Shown here in pieces: positions 8,309 to 16,510 of a stretch of DNA of 40,569 bases. The translations under genes were made by a program, and so were the position numbers. Source of the stretch: an uncultured Collinsella sp. (GTDB taxonomy: Bacteria > Actinomycetota > Coriobacteriia > Coriobacteriales > Coriobacteriaceae); assembly GCA_900551015.1 (NCBI GenBank), contig URUI01000010.1, forward strand, positions 1-40,569. The letters run 5' to 3'. The notes below the pieces were generated by a model. The model did no database searches, was not told where the DNA came from, and was given only the letters and a program-made list of their open reading frames with translations. Position 1 is the stretch's first letter. Every line of letters starts with the position of its first letter.

Positions 8309-8812
8309 CTAGCCTTGATACGAGGACGCCTTCGGAGGCGTCTTGCCCTTCAGGACCTTATGGTAGTAATCGTAGGTGAGCGGCGTCTCGTTGCTCAAGC
8401 GCTCGGCATCCTCGACCTCGCCGATAAACAGTAGATGCGTGCCCACATCCACAGTGTCGATCAAACGGCAGCTAAACAGGGCCGCCGCGTGCTCGGGCAC
8501 ATAGGGCATGCCCAGAGCCGTCTCGCGGGTCTCGTATTTGGCAAACTTGTCGTAATCGCTGCTGGTGCGGAACCCAAAGTTACCGATGTAGAGCATATCG
8601 GCGGTCTGATCGATCACGGTCAGCGCGAACGCTTTGGCCGATGCGATGACACCCGAGGTGACGTTGTCCTTGTTCACGGCAATCGAGATGCGCGGCGGCA
8701 TGGACGTCACCTGAACCGCCGTGTTGATAACGCAGCCGGCACGCAGCCCGTCGGCCGCGGCACTCACCACATAGAGCCCACTCGGCATGGTAAAGAACGC
8801 AGTTTTGTCCAT
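8309..8812 (-). CDS. Flavin reductase-like FMN-binding protein
   Basis: 167 residues from the ATG at 8812, which has GGGGAG eight bases upstream; the frame is open further up to 8947 but without such a site. The protein begins MDKTAFFTMPSGLYVVSA and contains the conserved pattern of flavin reductase-like domains (VTSMPPRISIAVNKDN, then a core around FALTVIDQ and NFGFRTSSDYDKF). Such proteins bind FMN and use NAD(P)H, often passing electrons to rubredoxin or iron centres. The gene downstream encodes a rubredoxin, so the two may form an NAD(P)H-to-rubredoxin chain used in oxygen or peroxide defence. That role is inferred from context. Confidence 0.85.
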   Translation of the reverse strand: MDKTAFFTMPSGLYVVSAAADGLRAGCVINTAVQVTSMPPRISIAVNKDNVTSGVIASAKAFALTVIDQTADMLYIGNFGFRTSSDYDKFAKYETRETALGMPYVPEHAAALFSCRLIDTVDVGTHLLFIGEVEDAERLSNETPLTYDYYHKVLKGKTPPKASSYQG

Positions 8813-8965
8813 AACAAGTACTCCCCTAACCCGGGATTGAACCTTAAGGCTGTATGTACCCATAAAAAGCGGAGCCCATAACGGACGCCGTCTTTTGGAA
8901 ATATATGGCAAAACAGCAAGGAAGACGGGGCGGGCGCGGTAGGGCACCTTCCCGTGAACTCGCTC

Positions 8966-9436
8966 CTAGCGGTTGCGTTCTTTAAGGGCGCGATCGATTT
9001 CGCGTTGAACATCGCGTTTGGCCATGTCCTCGCGCTTGTCGTAGAGCTTTTTGCCTCGGCCCAGGCCCAGCAGCAGCTTTACGCGGCCGTCGGTATTAAA
9101 GTAGAGCTCCAACGGTACCAGCGCATAACCACGGTTGCGAAGTTTGCCGTCGAGAAAGTCAATCTCCTTGCGGTGTAGCAGCAGACGACGACGGCGATCA
9201 GGATCGCGGTTCCACACGCCACCATGGCTATAAGGGTGAATATGCAGGCCAACGAGCCAGCACTCGCCGCCACGAATCAGCGCGAAGGTATCGGTGATCT
9301 GGCAGGCGCGCTCGCGAATCGACTTGACCTCAGTGCCACTCAGCTCAATGCCGCACTCAAACGTCTCATCGATAAAGTACTCGTGGTGTGCCGAGCGATT
9401 CTTGGAGATGAGCTTGCGCTCGCGCTTACTGGGCAT
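8966..9436 (-). CDS. smpB: SsrA (tmRNA)-binding protein
   Basis: 156 residues, standard length. It starts at the ATG at 9436 with AAGGAGG upstream. Conserved SmpB motifs are present: the N-terminal KLISKNRSAHHEYFIDETFE, ELSGTEVKSIRE, and the basic tail GRGKKLYDKRED followed by RDVQREIDRALK. SmpB binds tmRNA and brings it to stalled ribosomes for trans-translation. The gene overlaps the end of the upstream TPR gene by 11 nt, so they are probably co-translated. The ssrA gene itself is not in the window. Confidence 0.97.
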   Translation of the reverse strand: MPSKRERKLISKNRSAHHEYFIDETFECGIELSGTEVKSIRERACQITDTFALIRGGECWLVGLHIHPYSHGGVWNRDPDRRRRLLLHRKEIDFLDGKLRNRGYALVPLELYFNTDGRVKLLLGLGRGKKLYDKREDMAKRDVQREIDRALKERNR

Positions 9437-10343
9437 CGCCGGCCTCCTTGGCTCCATCGGCGTTTGAGCCCGCGGCGTCGCGCTTTGCCTTGCGCTCAGC
9501 ATTGAGCTCGGCGTCGCTCTCGCGCACCAGTTTGATAATCGCCGCGCAGGCCTCCTCGCCCACCAAATCGCGAGCACGCACCGTCAGGCGCGTCGCCTCC
9601 TGCTTGTCGCCATCGCTTGCAGCATCGGTCGCACACATGATCAGGCAAATGGCAATCTCAGCCGAAGGCGAGGTCGGCACGCCCTGCAGGGCGAGCTCAC
9701 CCATCACATGGTCGTCACTCTCGTCCGCGGCATCCGGATAGGCGGTGTGGATCTTGTTGAGCAGGCGCGTCGTATGCGCATCGCCAGGCGCCAGACGCAA
9801 CGCCAGGCGCGCACAACCCACGGCGGCCGAGACATTCTCGGTCTCGGGCTCAAGGAAATACTGGCCCAGGTTGGCATAGGCGCGTGCGGCGCACTTACCG
9901 TCGCTCGCGCGCTCCAGCACCGAGAACGAGAGCGATGCCCACTCCTGTTTGTCCTCGAGTGCGCGGAACAGCTCGGCCAGGTCCAAGCGATAGTTGCAGT
10001 TCATGGGATCCCAGCGCACGGCCTGCATCAAGGCATTCCGAGCACTCACATAATCCTGCTGACGAATGTAGGCAAACGCCATGTCGGAGTACAGGCGGTC
10101 AAAGGGAACCTCGATCTGCACCAGCTCGCGCGGATCCTTCTCCACGCGGCGATAGGCCAGGCGCTCAAACTTGCTGTCGAAGCTAAAGTACTGGCGCTTC
10201 TCCTCCGTCTTGCACTCAGCGTCGATATACTCCTCGGCGAGCTCCACCAGACGCTCCAGCAGCGGCGTCGCCGTAGCCAGGTCTCCCTGCGCCAGATAGT
10301 TCTCGGCATACGTGATGTCTTCCAAGCTGATAGGCAGGTCCAT
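9426..10343 (-). CDS. TPR-like cytoplasmic protein of unknown function
   Basis: 305 residues with no signal peptide or membrane segment. The sequence is helical and acidic, with repeat-like segments such as AENYLAQGDLATATPLLERL, MAFAYIRQQDYVSARNALMQ and ARAYANLGQYF, which fit degenerate tetratricopeptide repeats. The C-terminal 40 residues are charged and low in complexity (AERKAKRDAAGSNADGAKEA). A GAGGAG site precedes the ATG. It overlaps smpB by 11 nt, which suggests co-expression but does not define a role. TPR proteins usually act as protein-interaction scaffolds; no partner can be named. Confidence 0.8.
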   Translation of the reverse strand: MDLPISLEDITYAENYLAQGDLATATPLLERLVELAEEYIDAECKTEEKRQYFSFDSKFERLAYRRVEKDPRELVQIEVPFDRLYSDMAFAYIRQQDYVSARNALMQAVRWDPMNCNYRLDLAELFRALEDKQEWASLSFSVLERASDGKCAARAYANLGQYFLEPETENVSAAVGCARLALRLAPGDAHTTRLLNKIHTAYPDAADESDDHVMGELALQGVPTSPSAEIAICLIMCATDAASDGDKQEATRLTVRARDLVGEEACAAIIKLVRESDAELNAERKAKRDAAGSNADGAKEAGDAQ

Positions 10344-10402
10344 GACAACTCCTCGGTCCGGGCGGCAGACTCAACGCGCGCCTTAAAAATCGGTCAATAC
10401 AC

Positions 10403-10430
10403 AAAACCCGGGTCTCTTACGAGGCCCGGG
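10403..10430 (-). terminator. Terminator of the tRNA-Gln/tRNA-Glu transcript
   Basis: CCCGGGTCTC (10407-10416) pairs with GAGGCCCGGG (10421-10430) around a TTAC loop, with one G-U pair. In the minus-strand transcript it is followed by UUUU. It lies 10 nt after the tRNA-Glu CCA end. Confidence 0.85.
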
Positions 10431-10440
10431 CGTTCAATTT

Positions 10441-10517
10441 TGGTAGCCCGTACCAGATTCGAACTGGTGATCTCCGCCTTGAGAGGGCGGCGTCCTAAAC
10501 CGCTAGACGAACGGGCC
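10441..10517 (-). tRNA. tRNA-Glu (anticodon CTC)
   Basis: A full cloverleaf reads from the minus strand: acceptor GGCCCGT with ACGGGCT, anticodon stem CCGCC/GGCGG with loop CTCTCAA giving CUC (reads GAG), T-loop TTCGAAT, and an encoded CCA. The first acceptor pair is G-U. It lies 17 nt after tRNA-Gln and shares its promoter and terminator. Confidence 0.96.
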
Positions 10518-10534
10518 ATATGTAGCAAATGCAA

Positions 10535-10608
10535 TGGCTGGGATGGAGGGAGTCGAACCCCCATTGACGGAACCAGAATCCGCTGTCCTGCCATTAGACG
10601 ACATCCCA
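10535..10608 (-). tRNA. tRNA-Gln (anticodon CTG)
   Basis: A cloverleaf reads from the minus strand: it begins TGGGATG and ends CATCCCAGCCA with an encoded CCA. Anticodon loop TTCTGGT gives CUG (reads CAG), and the T-loop is TTCGACT. It is the first gene of a two-tRNA transcript. Confidence 0.96.
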
Positions 10609-10652
10609 ATGACTGCATCGCTGCGCTCGGCTGTGCCTTTGCGCAAGAAAGA

Positions 10653-10681
10653 AATATACGGGAAGTACCGCCGTGACGCAA
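10653..10681 (-). promoter_or_regulatory. tRNA operon promoter
   Basis: On the minus strand TTGCGT (10676-10681) and TATATT (10653-10658) are separated by exactly 17 bp. Transcription would begin about 40 nt before tRNA-Gln. Just upstream, 10685-10719 holds an imperfect inverted repeat (CAATTTTGAC and GTCAAATTG) of unknown role. Confidence 0.55.
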
Positions 10682-10884
10682 GCCCCAATTTTGACTTTTT
10701 TAAAATTCAGTCAAATTGGCCTAATTTAGTCCAACCCGTGAAGGACCTGTGAAGCCGACCGCTGTACACGAAGGGCAAAACGCCGCGAGCGGTAGCCGTC
10801 AACCGTTGGCAGATTCTACCGCGAAAACGATAGCACCAGGCAACACAATCGAAGCATCAATGATCGCGTAGATATCGAGGCGCC

Positions 10885-11295
10885 ATGGACGAAGAGCTTG
10901 ATTACCTATGGGAGACCCTGGGCCTCGAGATCACTGCTGACCTTTGGCCCGAACGGGACAAAATCCATCCCACACTGCGCCCCGCCATCACGGTGATGCA
11001 GGCAAACTACCGCCGCGCCTCATTTTTGATCATGCGGATGTCATGGCACGCGGGACTCCCCGACCTTAAGCGAATCCAGGCAAGCCTCGTCGAGCTGTCC
11101 GGTATGCCGACCGTCATATCCGAGGCGCACCTGGAGCAGCGACAGCGCGAGCGACTGCAACAGCAGCGGATTCCCTTTATCTGCCCCGGCGTTCAGGCAT
11201 ATCTGCCCTTTATGGACGAGGGGTACTGGAGCGGCAAGCCCAACAAGCACGTAAAGGTCTACGATCCGCACGAATGGGCACAGCTCGAGGATTGA
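10885..11295 (+). CDS. Small protein of unknown function, with a segment recalled from MarR-like regulators
   Basis: 136 residues beginning MDEELDYLWETLGLE; the start has only a weak GAGG site. The C-terminal half contains QRQRERLQQQRIPFICPGVQAYLPFM. From memory, Firmicutes and Actinobacteria winged-helix (MarR-annotated) proteins have a similar IPF-V-PG-QLYLP segment in their N-terminal part. No helix-turn-helix follows here: the frame stops 30 residues later. It may therefore be a free-standing form of that domain or the remnant of a longer regulator. It has no membrane segment. Flanking genes point the other way, so it is probably transcribed alone. Confidence 0.6.
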   Translation: MDEELDYLWETLGLEITADLWPERDKIHPTLRPAITVMQANYRRASFLIMRMSWHAGLPDLKRIQASLVELSGMPTVISEAHLEQRQRERLQQQRIPFICPGVQAYLPFMDEGYWSGKPNKHVKVYDPHEWAQLED

Positions 11296-11367
11296 GCCGA
11301 GCGAGCCCGCCGATGGAAAACACGTCCCGCCCCGAGCGCTCAAAACGGGTCGCACTTTCCGCAGCCG

Positions 11368-11727
11368 CTACAGCAGTGCCTCAGTCCAGGCCGCTTCCTT
11401 AAAGCCAGGAATCGCAAAGTCGTCGCCCACCAGCAGCGGACGCTTGACCAGCATGCCGTCGGTCGCTAGCAGCTCGTAGCACTCCCGATCCGTCATGCCC
11501 GCATCCAGACGCGCCTTCAGGCCCAGCTCTCGATATTTCATGCCCGACGAATTAAAGAAGCGCCGCACCGGCAGCCCCGAACGAGCAATCCAGGTCGCAA
11601 GCTCATCAGCCGTGGGATTGTCCAAAACGATATCGCGGTCGATATACTCAACCCCATGTTCGTCCAGCCATGCCTTGGCCTTTTTACAGGTCGAGCACTT
11701 GGGATATTCAACAAACAGTACCGCCAT
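11368..11727 (-). CDS. ArsC/Spx-family thioredoxin-fold protein
   Basis: 119 residues from the ATG at 11727 with AAAGGA upstream. The N-terminus MAVLFVEYPKCSTCKKAKAW has a redox CxxC at the place of the ArsC/Spx active site, followed by family blocks DNPTADELATWIARSGLPVR, FFNSSGMKYRELGLK and VKRPLLVGDDFAIPGFKE. The length and the last block match the family often annotated as arsenate reductase or Spx-like. No ars genes are nearby, so a general thiol-reductase or regulatory role is more likely than arsenate resistance. It appears monocistronic. Confidence 0.88.
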   Translation of the reverse strand: MAVLFVEYPKCSTCKKAKAWLDEHGVEYIDRDIVLDNPTADELATWIARSGLPVRRFFNSSGMKYRELGLKARLDAGMTDRECYELLATDGMLVKRPLLVGDDFAIPGFKEAAWTEALL

Positions 11728-11849
11728 GGGATTTCCTTTCTTAGAGAAAACAGGTGTCCGGAAAACTGCACATCGACGACCACTCGCGATTGCAGCCGTT
11801 ATTGTAGTCAATGTCGAAGCATAGGCAGTCGCGATGTCTCGTCTTAAGG

Positions 11850-12431
11850 CTAGCGCCTCGCATGGGCGCCGATCGGCCGAGTCGCATAGCGCACCAACGC
11901 CGCTGCCAGCAATACCAACAGCATGGCGGTGACATAGCCCGCAGCATCGAATCCTAAATCGATAACGTCGAAATGCCTGCCGGGAACAAAGATCTTATGT
12001 ACCTGATCGCCAACGGAGCAGACGGCGCAAAAGAGCAACACGGGCACGCAACGGGAGCATACGCTCCACGGACGCCCGGAAAAGCAAACCACGACCACCG
12101 AGGCGAACAATCCGACGAAGAAAAACTCTACGGTATGGGCAACGCGACGGACGTTCGCGCCCACCCACATGCGAATGGAGGCAAGTCGGCCAGACCGGAC
12201 ATTCGAAGCAGCCGAATCGGTGCCCCCGGTCATCCCGTTCTCGGTCTGAGCTTCACCCGTGGCATCGGCAGCCTGTACGCCCGTAGCCTGACCCTCCACC
12301 ACACGCGCGGTGGACTCGCTCAGCAACGACGTCTGCACCGCGTTTTGCTCCGTCAGCACCCAGATGCCCGCCAGCGTTGCAGCGAACAGAGCGATCGCGG
12401 TCCATCCGATTATTTGTTTTACGTGTGCCAA
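11850..12431 (-). CDS. VanZ-like membrane protein
   Basis: About 193 residues. The most likely start is the TTG at 12431, because AAAGGAGG lies seven bases before it; the longer frame (to 12473) would place that site inside the coding region. The order is an N-terminal membrane helix (IIGWTAIALFAATLAGIWVL), a Ser/Thr/Gly-rich extracytoplasmic stretch of about 65 residues, then three hydrophobic helices. The VanZ signature is visible as RRVAHTVEFFFVGLF and GDQVHKIFVPGRHFDVIDLG. The family is widespread; in vancomycin gene clusters it gives low-level teicoplanin resistance, but most members have no known function. No van genes are nearby. Confidence 0.85.
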   Translation of the reverse strand: MAHVKQIIGWTAIALFAATLAGIWVLTEQNAVQTSLLSESTARVVEGQATGVQAADATGEAQTENGMTGGTDSAASNVRSGRLASIRMWVGANVRRVAHTVEFFFVGLFASVVVVCFSGRPWSVCSRCVPVLLFCAVCSVGDQVHKIFVPGRHFDVIDLGFDAAGYVTAMLLVLLAAALVRYATRPIGAHARR

Positions 12432-12535
12432 GGGCCTACCTCCTTTTTTGAATATCAGCGAGTGTAGCCCCAAATGACATCGTCACCGTATCAAAATTTG
12501 AATCGCAACAGGAAGCGCCAAAGCGACGCAAACCC

Positions 12536-13141
12536 CTACCCCGCCTCGCGCATCCAGCGATCGAACGTCCCCACGCACACGCCCAGGCACTTTGCTGCCT
12601 GGCTGCGGGTTATATCGCCTGCCTCATAGCTATCGCGCACCAGCTCAAACTGAGGAGGGCACGGCTTGCGAGGTCGACCGAAACGGACCCCTCGCGCCCG
12701 CGCCGCTGCAATCCCCTCCGCCTGGCGCCGATGGATATTCTCGCGCTCCACCTGCGCCACGTAGCTCAGCAGTTGCAGCACAATATCGGCAATCAGGGTG
12801 TTGGTCACATCCGGCGCGCCGCTGGCCCTGACGCGCGTGTCAAGCAATGGCATGTCCAACACCACAATGGCAACCCCGAGCTCCTTGGTAATGCGTCGCC
12901 ATTCCTCAAGAATCTCGGAGTAATTACGACCAAGTCGGTCGATAGAAAGCACCACCAGCACGTCCCCGTCTCCCAGAACGTGCAGCAGCTCGCGATAACG
13001 CGGTCGATCGAAGTCCTTGCCGCTCGCATGGTCGGCATAAATATTCGCCGAGCCCACGCCATAGGTGCCCAGCGCATCCAGCTGCCGATTAAGGTTCTGA
13101 TCGCGCGAACTCACCCGCGCATAACCGTACACCGTCGCCAT
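12536..13141 (-). CDS. Serine recombinase (resolvase/invertase type)
   Basis: 201 residues from ATG 13141; the open frame reaches 13171. The N-terminal catalytic domain begins MATVYGYARVSSRDQNLNRQ, with the nucleophile Ser near residue 11, and includes LSIDRLGRNYSEILEEW. A long helix with ENIHRRQAEGIAAARARGVRFGR follows, then a C-terminal helix-turn-helix (ITRSQAAKCLGVCVGTFDRW). This is the complete small-resolvase architecture. No transposase, inverted-repeat ends or invertible promoter could be found beside it, so it is a solitary gene. A copy of a dispersed repeat lies just upstream of its start. Confidence 0.93.
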   Translation of the reverse strand: MATVYGYARVSSRDQNLNRQLDALGTYGVGSANIYADHASGKDFDRPRYRELLHVLGDGDVLVVLSIDRLGRNYSEILEEWRRITKELGVAIVVLDMPLLDTRVRASGAPDVTNTLIADIVLQLLSYVAQVERENIHRRQAEGIAAARARGVRFGRPRKPCPPQFELVRDSYEAGDITRSQAAKCLGVCVGTFDRWMREAG

Positions 13142-13163
13142 CTCATCCCCGCTTTCTTGTAAA

Positions 13164-13201
13164 CCTGCCAAAAAGGGACAGGTTTATTTTGTTAGGTTTT
13201 A
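13164..13201. repeat. Dispersed 38-bp repeat, copy 1
   Basis: Begins CCTGCCAAAAAGGGACAGG. A second copy at 25299-25336 matches at 34 of 38 positions. Here it sits 22 bp upstream of the resolvase start codon. In copy 2 the arms TGCCAAAA and TTTTGGCA are perfectly complementary; in this copy the right arm has diverged. Confidence 0.85.
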
Positions 13202-13318
13202 CCTCTCAAATAGCAGGTAAGCGGGCGGCCGAGCAGACGGCAAGGTAGCCACGATTCAAATGCGAAGGGCGGTCCCGAAAGGCCGCCCTCCGCTCCCCCA
13301 CTATGAGTCGGGATTTGG

Positions 13319-15454
13319 CTAATGGATAAGCTTAAAGTCCAAGTGCCCACGCGTGGTATTGACGCGCGAGACCTCGATGATCACGCGCTGCCCCAGCTCG
13401 TAACGAGTCCCCGTGTCAGCGCCCGTCAGCGTAAGCGCATCCTCGTCGAACTCGAACCACTCGTTGCCCAGGCTCTTGATCGAAACCAAGCCTTCGACCT
13501 GCGTTAGGTCCAAGCGCACAAAGAGGCCCATGCTGCTAACCCACGAGACGGTTCCGGCATAACGCTCGCCCAGACGGTCCTCATAGTACTGGGCAATCTT
13601 GATCTTTTGCGTCGCATGGCTGGCGGCATCTGCCGCGCGCTCGGCATCGCTGCATGCGCGGCAGATCTGCGGCAGAATGCGCGGCAGCGACTCGCGCCCC
13701 TTGCCGATCAGCCGCGGCGTACGGACCAAGGCGTCCTTGCCACCGAGCTGCTCATAGGCCAACTGCAGCTTGAGTACGCGGTGCACCACCAGATCGGGGT
13801 AGCGACGGATGGGACTCGTAAAGTGACAGTAGCACGGCGCGGCGAGCGCAAAGTGGCCCTCGTTGCGCGGCTTGTACAGCGCGCGCTGCATGCTGCGCAA
13901 CAGCAGTGTATTGACAAGTGGCGCGTTGGCCGTGCCAGCCGCGGCGTCAACCGCAGCCTGCAGCTCATCGGGACTTCCCAAGGCAATACCAGCCGCACGG
14001 CGGTCGTCGATGATGCCCAGCTGCGCCAGCGCCACGGCGGCGCCGTGCAGGCTATCGGGACTGGGATCATCGTGCACGCGATAGCAAGCCTCAATGTCGC
14101 GGTCGGCCAGCCACTCGGCCACGCACTCGTTGGCGAGCAGCATGGCCTCCTCGATCAGCGACGTGGCGCACGAGCGCTCGCGGGCCACGATCTGCACGGG
14201 CACACCGTCCTCGTCCAAGAGCGCGCGGATCTCGGCCGTATCAAAGTCGACCGAACCGCGTGCGCGGCGAATGCGGCGGCGGAGCTCCGCAAGCTCGTTG
14301 GCGGCAACCAAAAAATCACCGAGGTCGACGTTATAGCCGCGGGCTGCCTCCTCGCATGCAAGCCCACGCTCAAGCGCCTCCTCGCGCGAGGCCTCGGCAG
14401 CCGCAACATCCTCGGCGGCACCCTCCAGCACCGAATACTCCACCGCGCCGGCACGCACCAGCAGTGCCTCGGCGCCATCATAGTCCATGCGCACGCGCGA
14501 GCGAATCACGCTGGGGTACGGATCGTAATGCCGCACGCGACCCTGCTCATCGAGCTCGATATCGACGGTAAACGCAAGACGGTCCTCGTCAGGGCGAAGC
14601 GAACACAGGTCATTGGACAGGCGTTCGGGCAGCATGGGAAGCACGCGATCGGCCAGATACACCGATGTCGTACGATGGCGAGCCTCAAGATCGATATGCC
14701 CGTCCCAGGCCACATAGTGAGAAACGTCAGCGATATGCACACCCAGCTTGTAGCCACCCTCGGGCGTGCGCTCAAGCGAAATGGCATCGTCAAAGTCGCG
14801 CGCGTCGACCGGGTCGATCGTGATGACAAAGCGGTCGCGCAGATCGCGGCGGAGCGGGTCCTTAAGCGCCGCGGACACATCGAGCGAAAGTCCCTCGGCC
14901 TCGTCCAGCGCGGCCTCGGGATAGCTATCGGTATAGCCGTAACGCGCCATCACGTATTGAACGCCCAAATCGGGCGCGTCATCTCCGCCAATGCGGCGCT
15001 CGATTGTCACGGTGCCCGATTCCAGGCGCGTCGGGTAGGTCAAAATGCGCGCGACAACGGCATCACCCGGGTGGACGCCCAGACGATCCGCCGAGGTATC
15101 CTCGGGCAGAATGAAGAAGTCGGCCTTCAGGCGCGAATCGAGCGGCTCGATCACACCGAGCGGACCAGCGGTCTGGTACGTACCCACCACGCTTATGGCT
15201 GCGCGCTCAACCACGCCCTCGATCACGGCGCGCCGCTCACCGTGCGGGCTGTTCTTAATGCTCACGGCAACGGTATCACCATCCATGATCTCGCGCTTAC
15301 CGCGGCCCATAACCTTGTAGTCGCCGCTCTCGGTTATGACATAGGCGCTATGCTCATGGAGCTGCACGCGTCCGGTCAGACTCGGGCGACGCTCGCTGCG
15401 CACCGGCCCGCGCTTATTGCAAGCTCCACGCTTATGCTTGTTATTGCGCCCCAT
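13319..15454 (-). CDS. rnr: Ribonuclease R (RNB-family 3'-5' exoribonuclease)
   Basis: 711 residues with GGAGG just before the ATG. The order is a basic N-terminus (MGRNNKHKRGACNKRG), cold-shock-like RNA-binding domains, the RNB catalytic domain with its aspartate motif TIDPVDARDFDDAISLE and IADVSHYVAWDGHIDLEA, then a C-terminal S1 domain (YAGTVSWVSSMGLFVRLD). The enzyme degrades structured RNA to short products and in other bacteria works with tmRNA/SmpB on stalled messages; smpB lies about 4 kb away in this window. The usual lysine-rich tail after S1 is absent. A 619-residue frame on the opposite strand is a shadow. Confidence 0.95.
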   Translation of the reverse strand: MGRNNKHKRGACNKRGPVRSERRPSLTGRVQLHEHSAYVITESGDYKVMGRGKREIMDGDTVAVSIKNSPHGERRAVIEGVVERAAISVVGTYQTAGPLGVIEPLDSRLKADFFILPEDTSADRLGVHPGDAVVARILTYPTRLESGTVTIERRIGGDDAPDLGVQYVMARYGYTDSYPEAALDEAEGLSLDVSAALKDPLRRDLRDRFVITIDPVDARDFDDAISLERTPEGGYKLGVHIADVSHYVAWDGHIDLEARHRTTSVYLADRVLPMLPERLSNDLCSLRPDEDRLAFTVDIELDEQGRVRHYDPYPSVIRSRVRMDYDGAEALLVRAGAVEYSVLEGAAEDVAAAEASREEALERGLACEEAARGYNVDLGDFLVAANELAELRRRIRRARGSVDFDTAEIRALLDEDGVPVQIVARERSCATSLIEEAMLLANECVAEWLADRDIEACYRVHDDPSPDSLHGAAVALAQLGIIDDRRAAGIALGSPDELQAAVDAAAGTANAPLVNTLLLRSMQRALYKPRNEGHFALAAPCYCHFTSPIRRYPDLVVHRVLKLQLAYEQLGGKDALVRTPRLIGKGRESLPRILPQICRACSDAERAADAASHATQKIKIAQYYEDRLGERYAGTVSWVSSMGLFVRLDLTQVEGLVSIKSLGNEWFEFDEDALTLTGADTGTRYELGQRVIIEVSRVNTTRGHLDFKLIH

Positions 15455-15531
15455 GGCGCCTCCTAACTATCGATTGCGAACTCCAAAGAGTCTACCCAAA
15501 TGATCCGTTTTCCTGCCGTCCCCTAGGGATC

Positions 15532-15565
15532 AAAAAACGGGCCGCCCCGCAAGAGACGACCCGTT
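15532..15565 (-). terminator. Terminator of the ftsEX operon
   Basis: AACGGGCCG (15536-15544) pairs with CGACCCGTT (15557-15565), with one G-U pair on the minus-strand transcript, followed there by six U residues (complement of 15532-15537). It is 25 bp after the ftsX stop. Confidence 0.85.
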
Positions 15566-15589
15566 GGAAGGGATGAATTCCAGGCATGC

Positions 15590-16510
15590 CTACACGCGCA
15601 GGTAGCGGCGCATGGCGATGGCAGAACCAAAGAGACCGATAATCACGCCGACCAGAATCAGCGCAGCATAGGTCACCAGGTAGTACTGCATCGGCAGGGC
15701 AAACGACATCCAGCCGATGCTCTCCTGCAAACGCGGAATCATCAGATTGCGCAGCAGCTCCAGAACGCCGATGGAAAGCAGCGAGCCCAAAATGGCCTGC
15801 AGTACGCCCTCGGTGATAAACGGGCCGCGAATGAAGCCGTTGCTGGCGCCGACCAGACGCATAATCGCAATCTCACGACGACGCGCCGTGATGGACAGGC
15901 GAATCGTGTTGTTGATGAAGATGAATGCGATAAAGGTCAGAAGGCCAACGAGCACCACGGCGGCGATGCGGATGTAGTTGGTCACCTGGAACAGGCGGCT
16001 CACTTCCTCCTGGCCGTACAGCACGCTCGCGTTGACGTCGCCGTCATCCGCGATCTTCTGGAAGTCGGTGTTCTTCTTGAGCTTCTGGGCCGTGCTCTCG
16101 ACCTTGGACGGATCGTCCATCTCAATTGCAAACGAAGCCGGCAGCGGGTTCTGGCCATCGAGCGCGCTCATGGTGGCGTCGGCGTTGCCCGACATCTTGC
16201 TCGTATACTCGGCCAGCGCGTCGTCCTTGTCCTTATAGGTCACGGACTTGACGTTATTCCACGTCTTAAGCTCGGCCTCAAAAGCCTGAACATCGGCCTG
16301 ATCGGCGTCATCGCTAATGAACGCGTTGATGACAACCTGATCCTCGACGGTGCCGATCACGGAGTTCAGCATCGCGGAGCCCATGATGAACAGGCCGATG
16401 ATAAACAGCGAAAGGAAGATCGTGATGACGGCGCCGAGCGAGGTAGTCCAGTTACGGAAGAAGTGACTGATTGCCTCTTTGAAGGAGTAGCCCACGTTAG
16501 TTGGTGCCAT
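15590..16510 (-). CDS. ftsX: Cell-division permease-like protein FtsX
   Basis: 306 residues. The first membrane helix (GAVITIFLSLFIIGLFIMGSAML) is followed by an extracytoplasmic domain of about 130 residues and three more helices near the C-terminus, the standard FtsX layout. The conserved cytoplasmic block RREIAIMRLVGASNGFIRGPF is present. FtsX with FtsE forms an ABC-like complex that activates peptidoglycan hydrolases at the division site. It overlaps the end of ftsE by 14 nt, and a terminator follows, so ftsE-ftsX form an operon. Confidence 0.96.
   Translation of the reverse strand: MAPTNVGYSFKEAISHFFRNWTTSLGAVITIFLSLFIIGLFIMGSAMLNSVIGTVEDQVVINAFISDDADQADVQAFEAELKTWNNVKSVTYKDKDDALAEYTSKMSGNADATMSALDGQNPLPASFAIEMDDPSKVESTAQKLKKNTDFQKIADDGDVNASVLYGQEEVSRLFQVTNYIRIAAVVLVGLLTFIAFIFINNTIRLSITARRREIAIMRLVGASNGFIRGPFITEGVLQAILGSLLSIGVLELLRNLMIPRLQESIGWMSFALPMQYYLVTYAALILVGVIIGLFGSAIAMRRYLRV

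Noticed and set aside
10441..10608. tRNA genes as an integration site
   Set aside because: No direct repeat of a tRNA 3' end is found near the island or the resolvase; both tRNAs are intact with their own promoter and terminator.
13266..13289. Terminator after rnr
   Set aside because: A GGGCGG/CCGCCC hairpin is present, but no U-run follows it on the minus strand, so I did not annotate it as a terminator.
13607..15466. 619-codon frame opposite rnr
   Set aside because: Shadow of the RNase R gene; no domain and no ribosome site.
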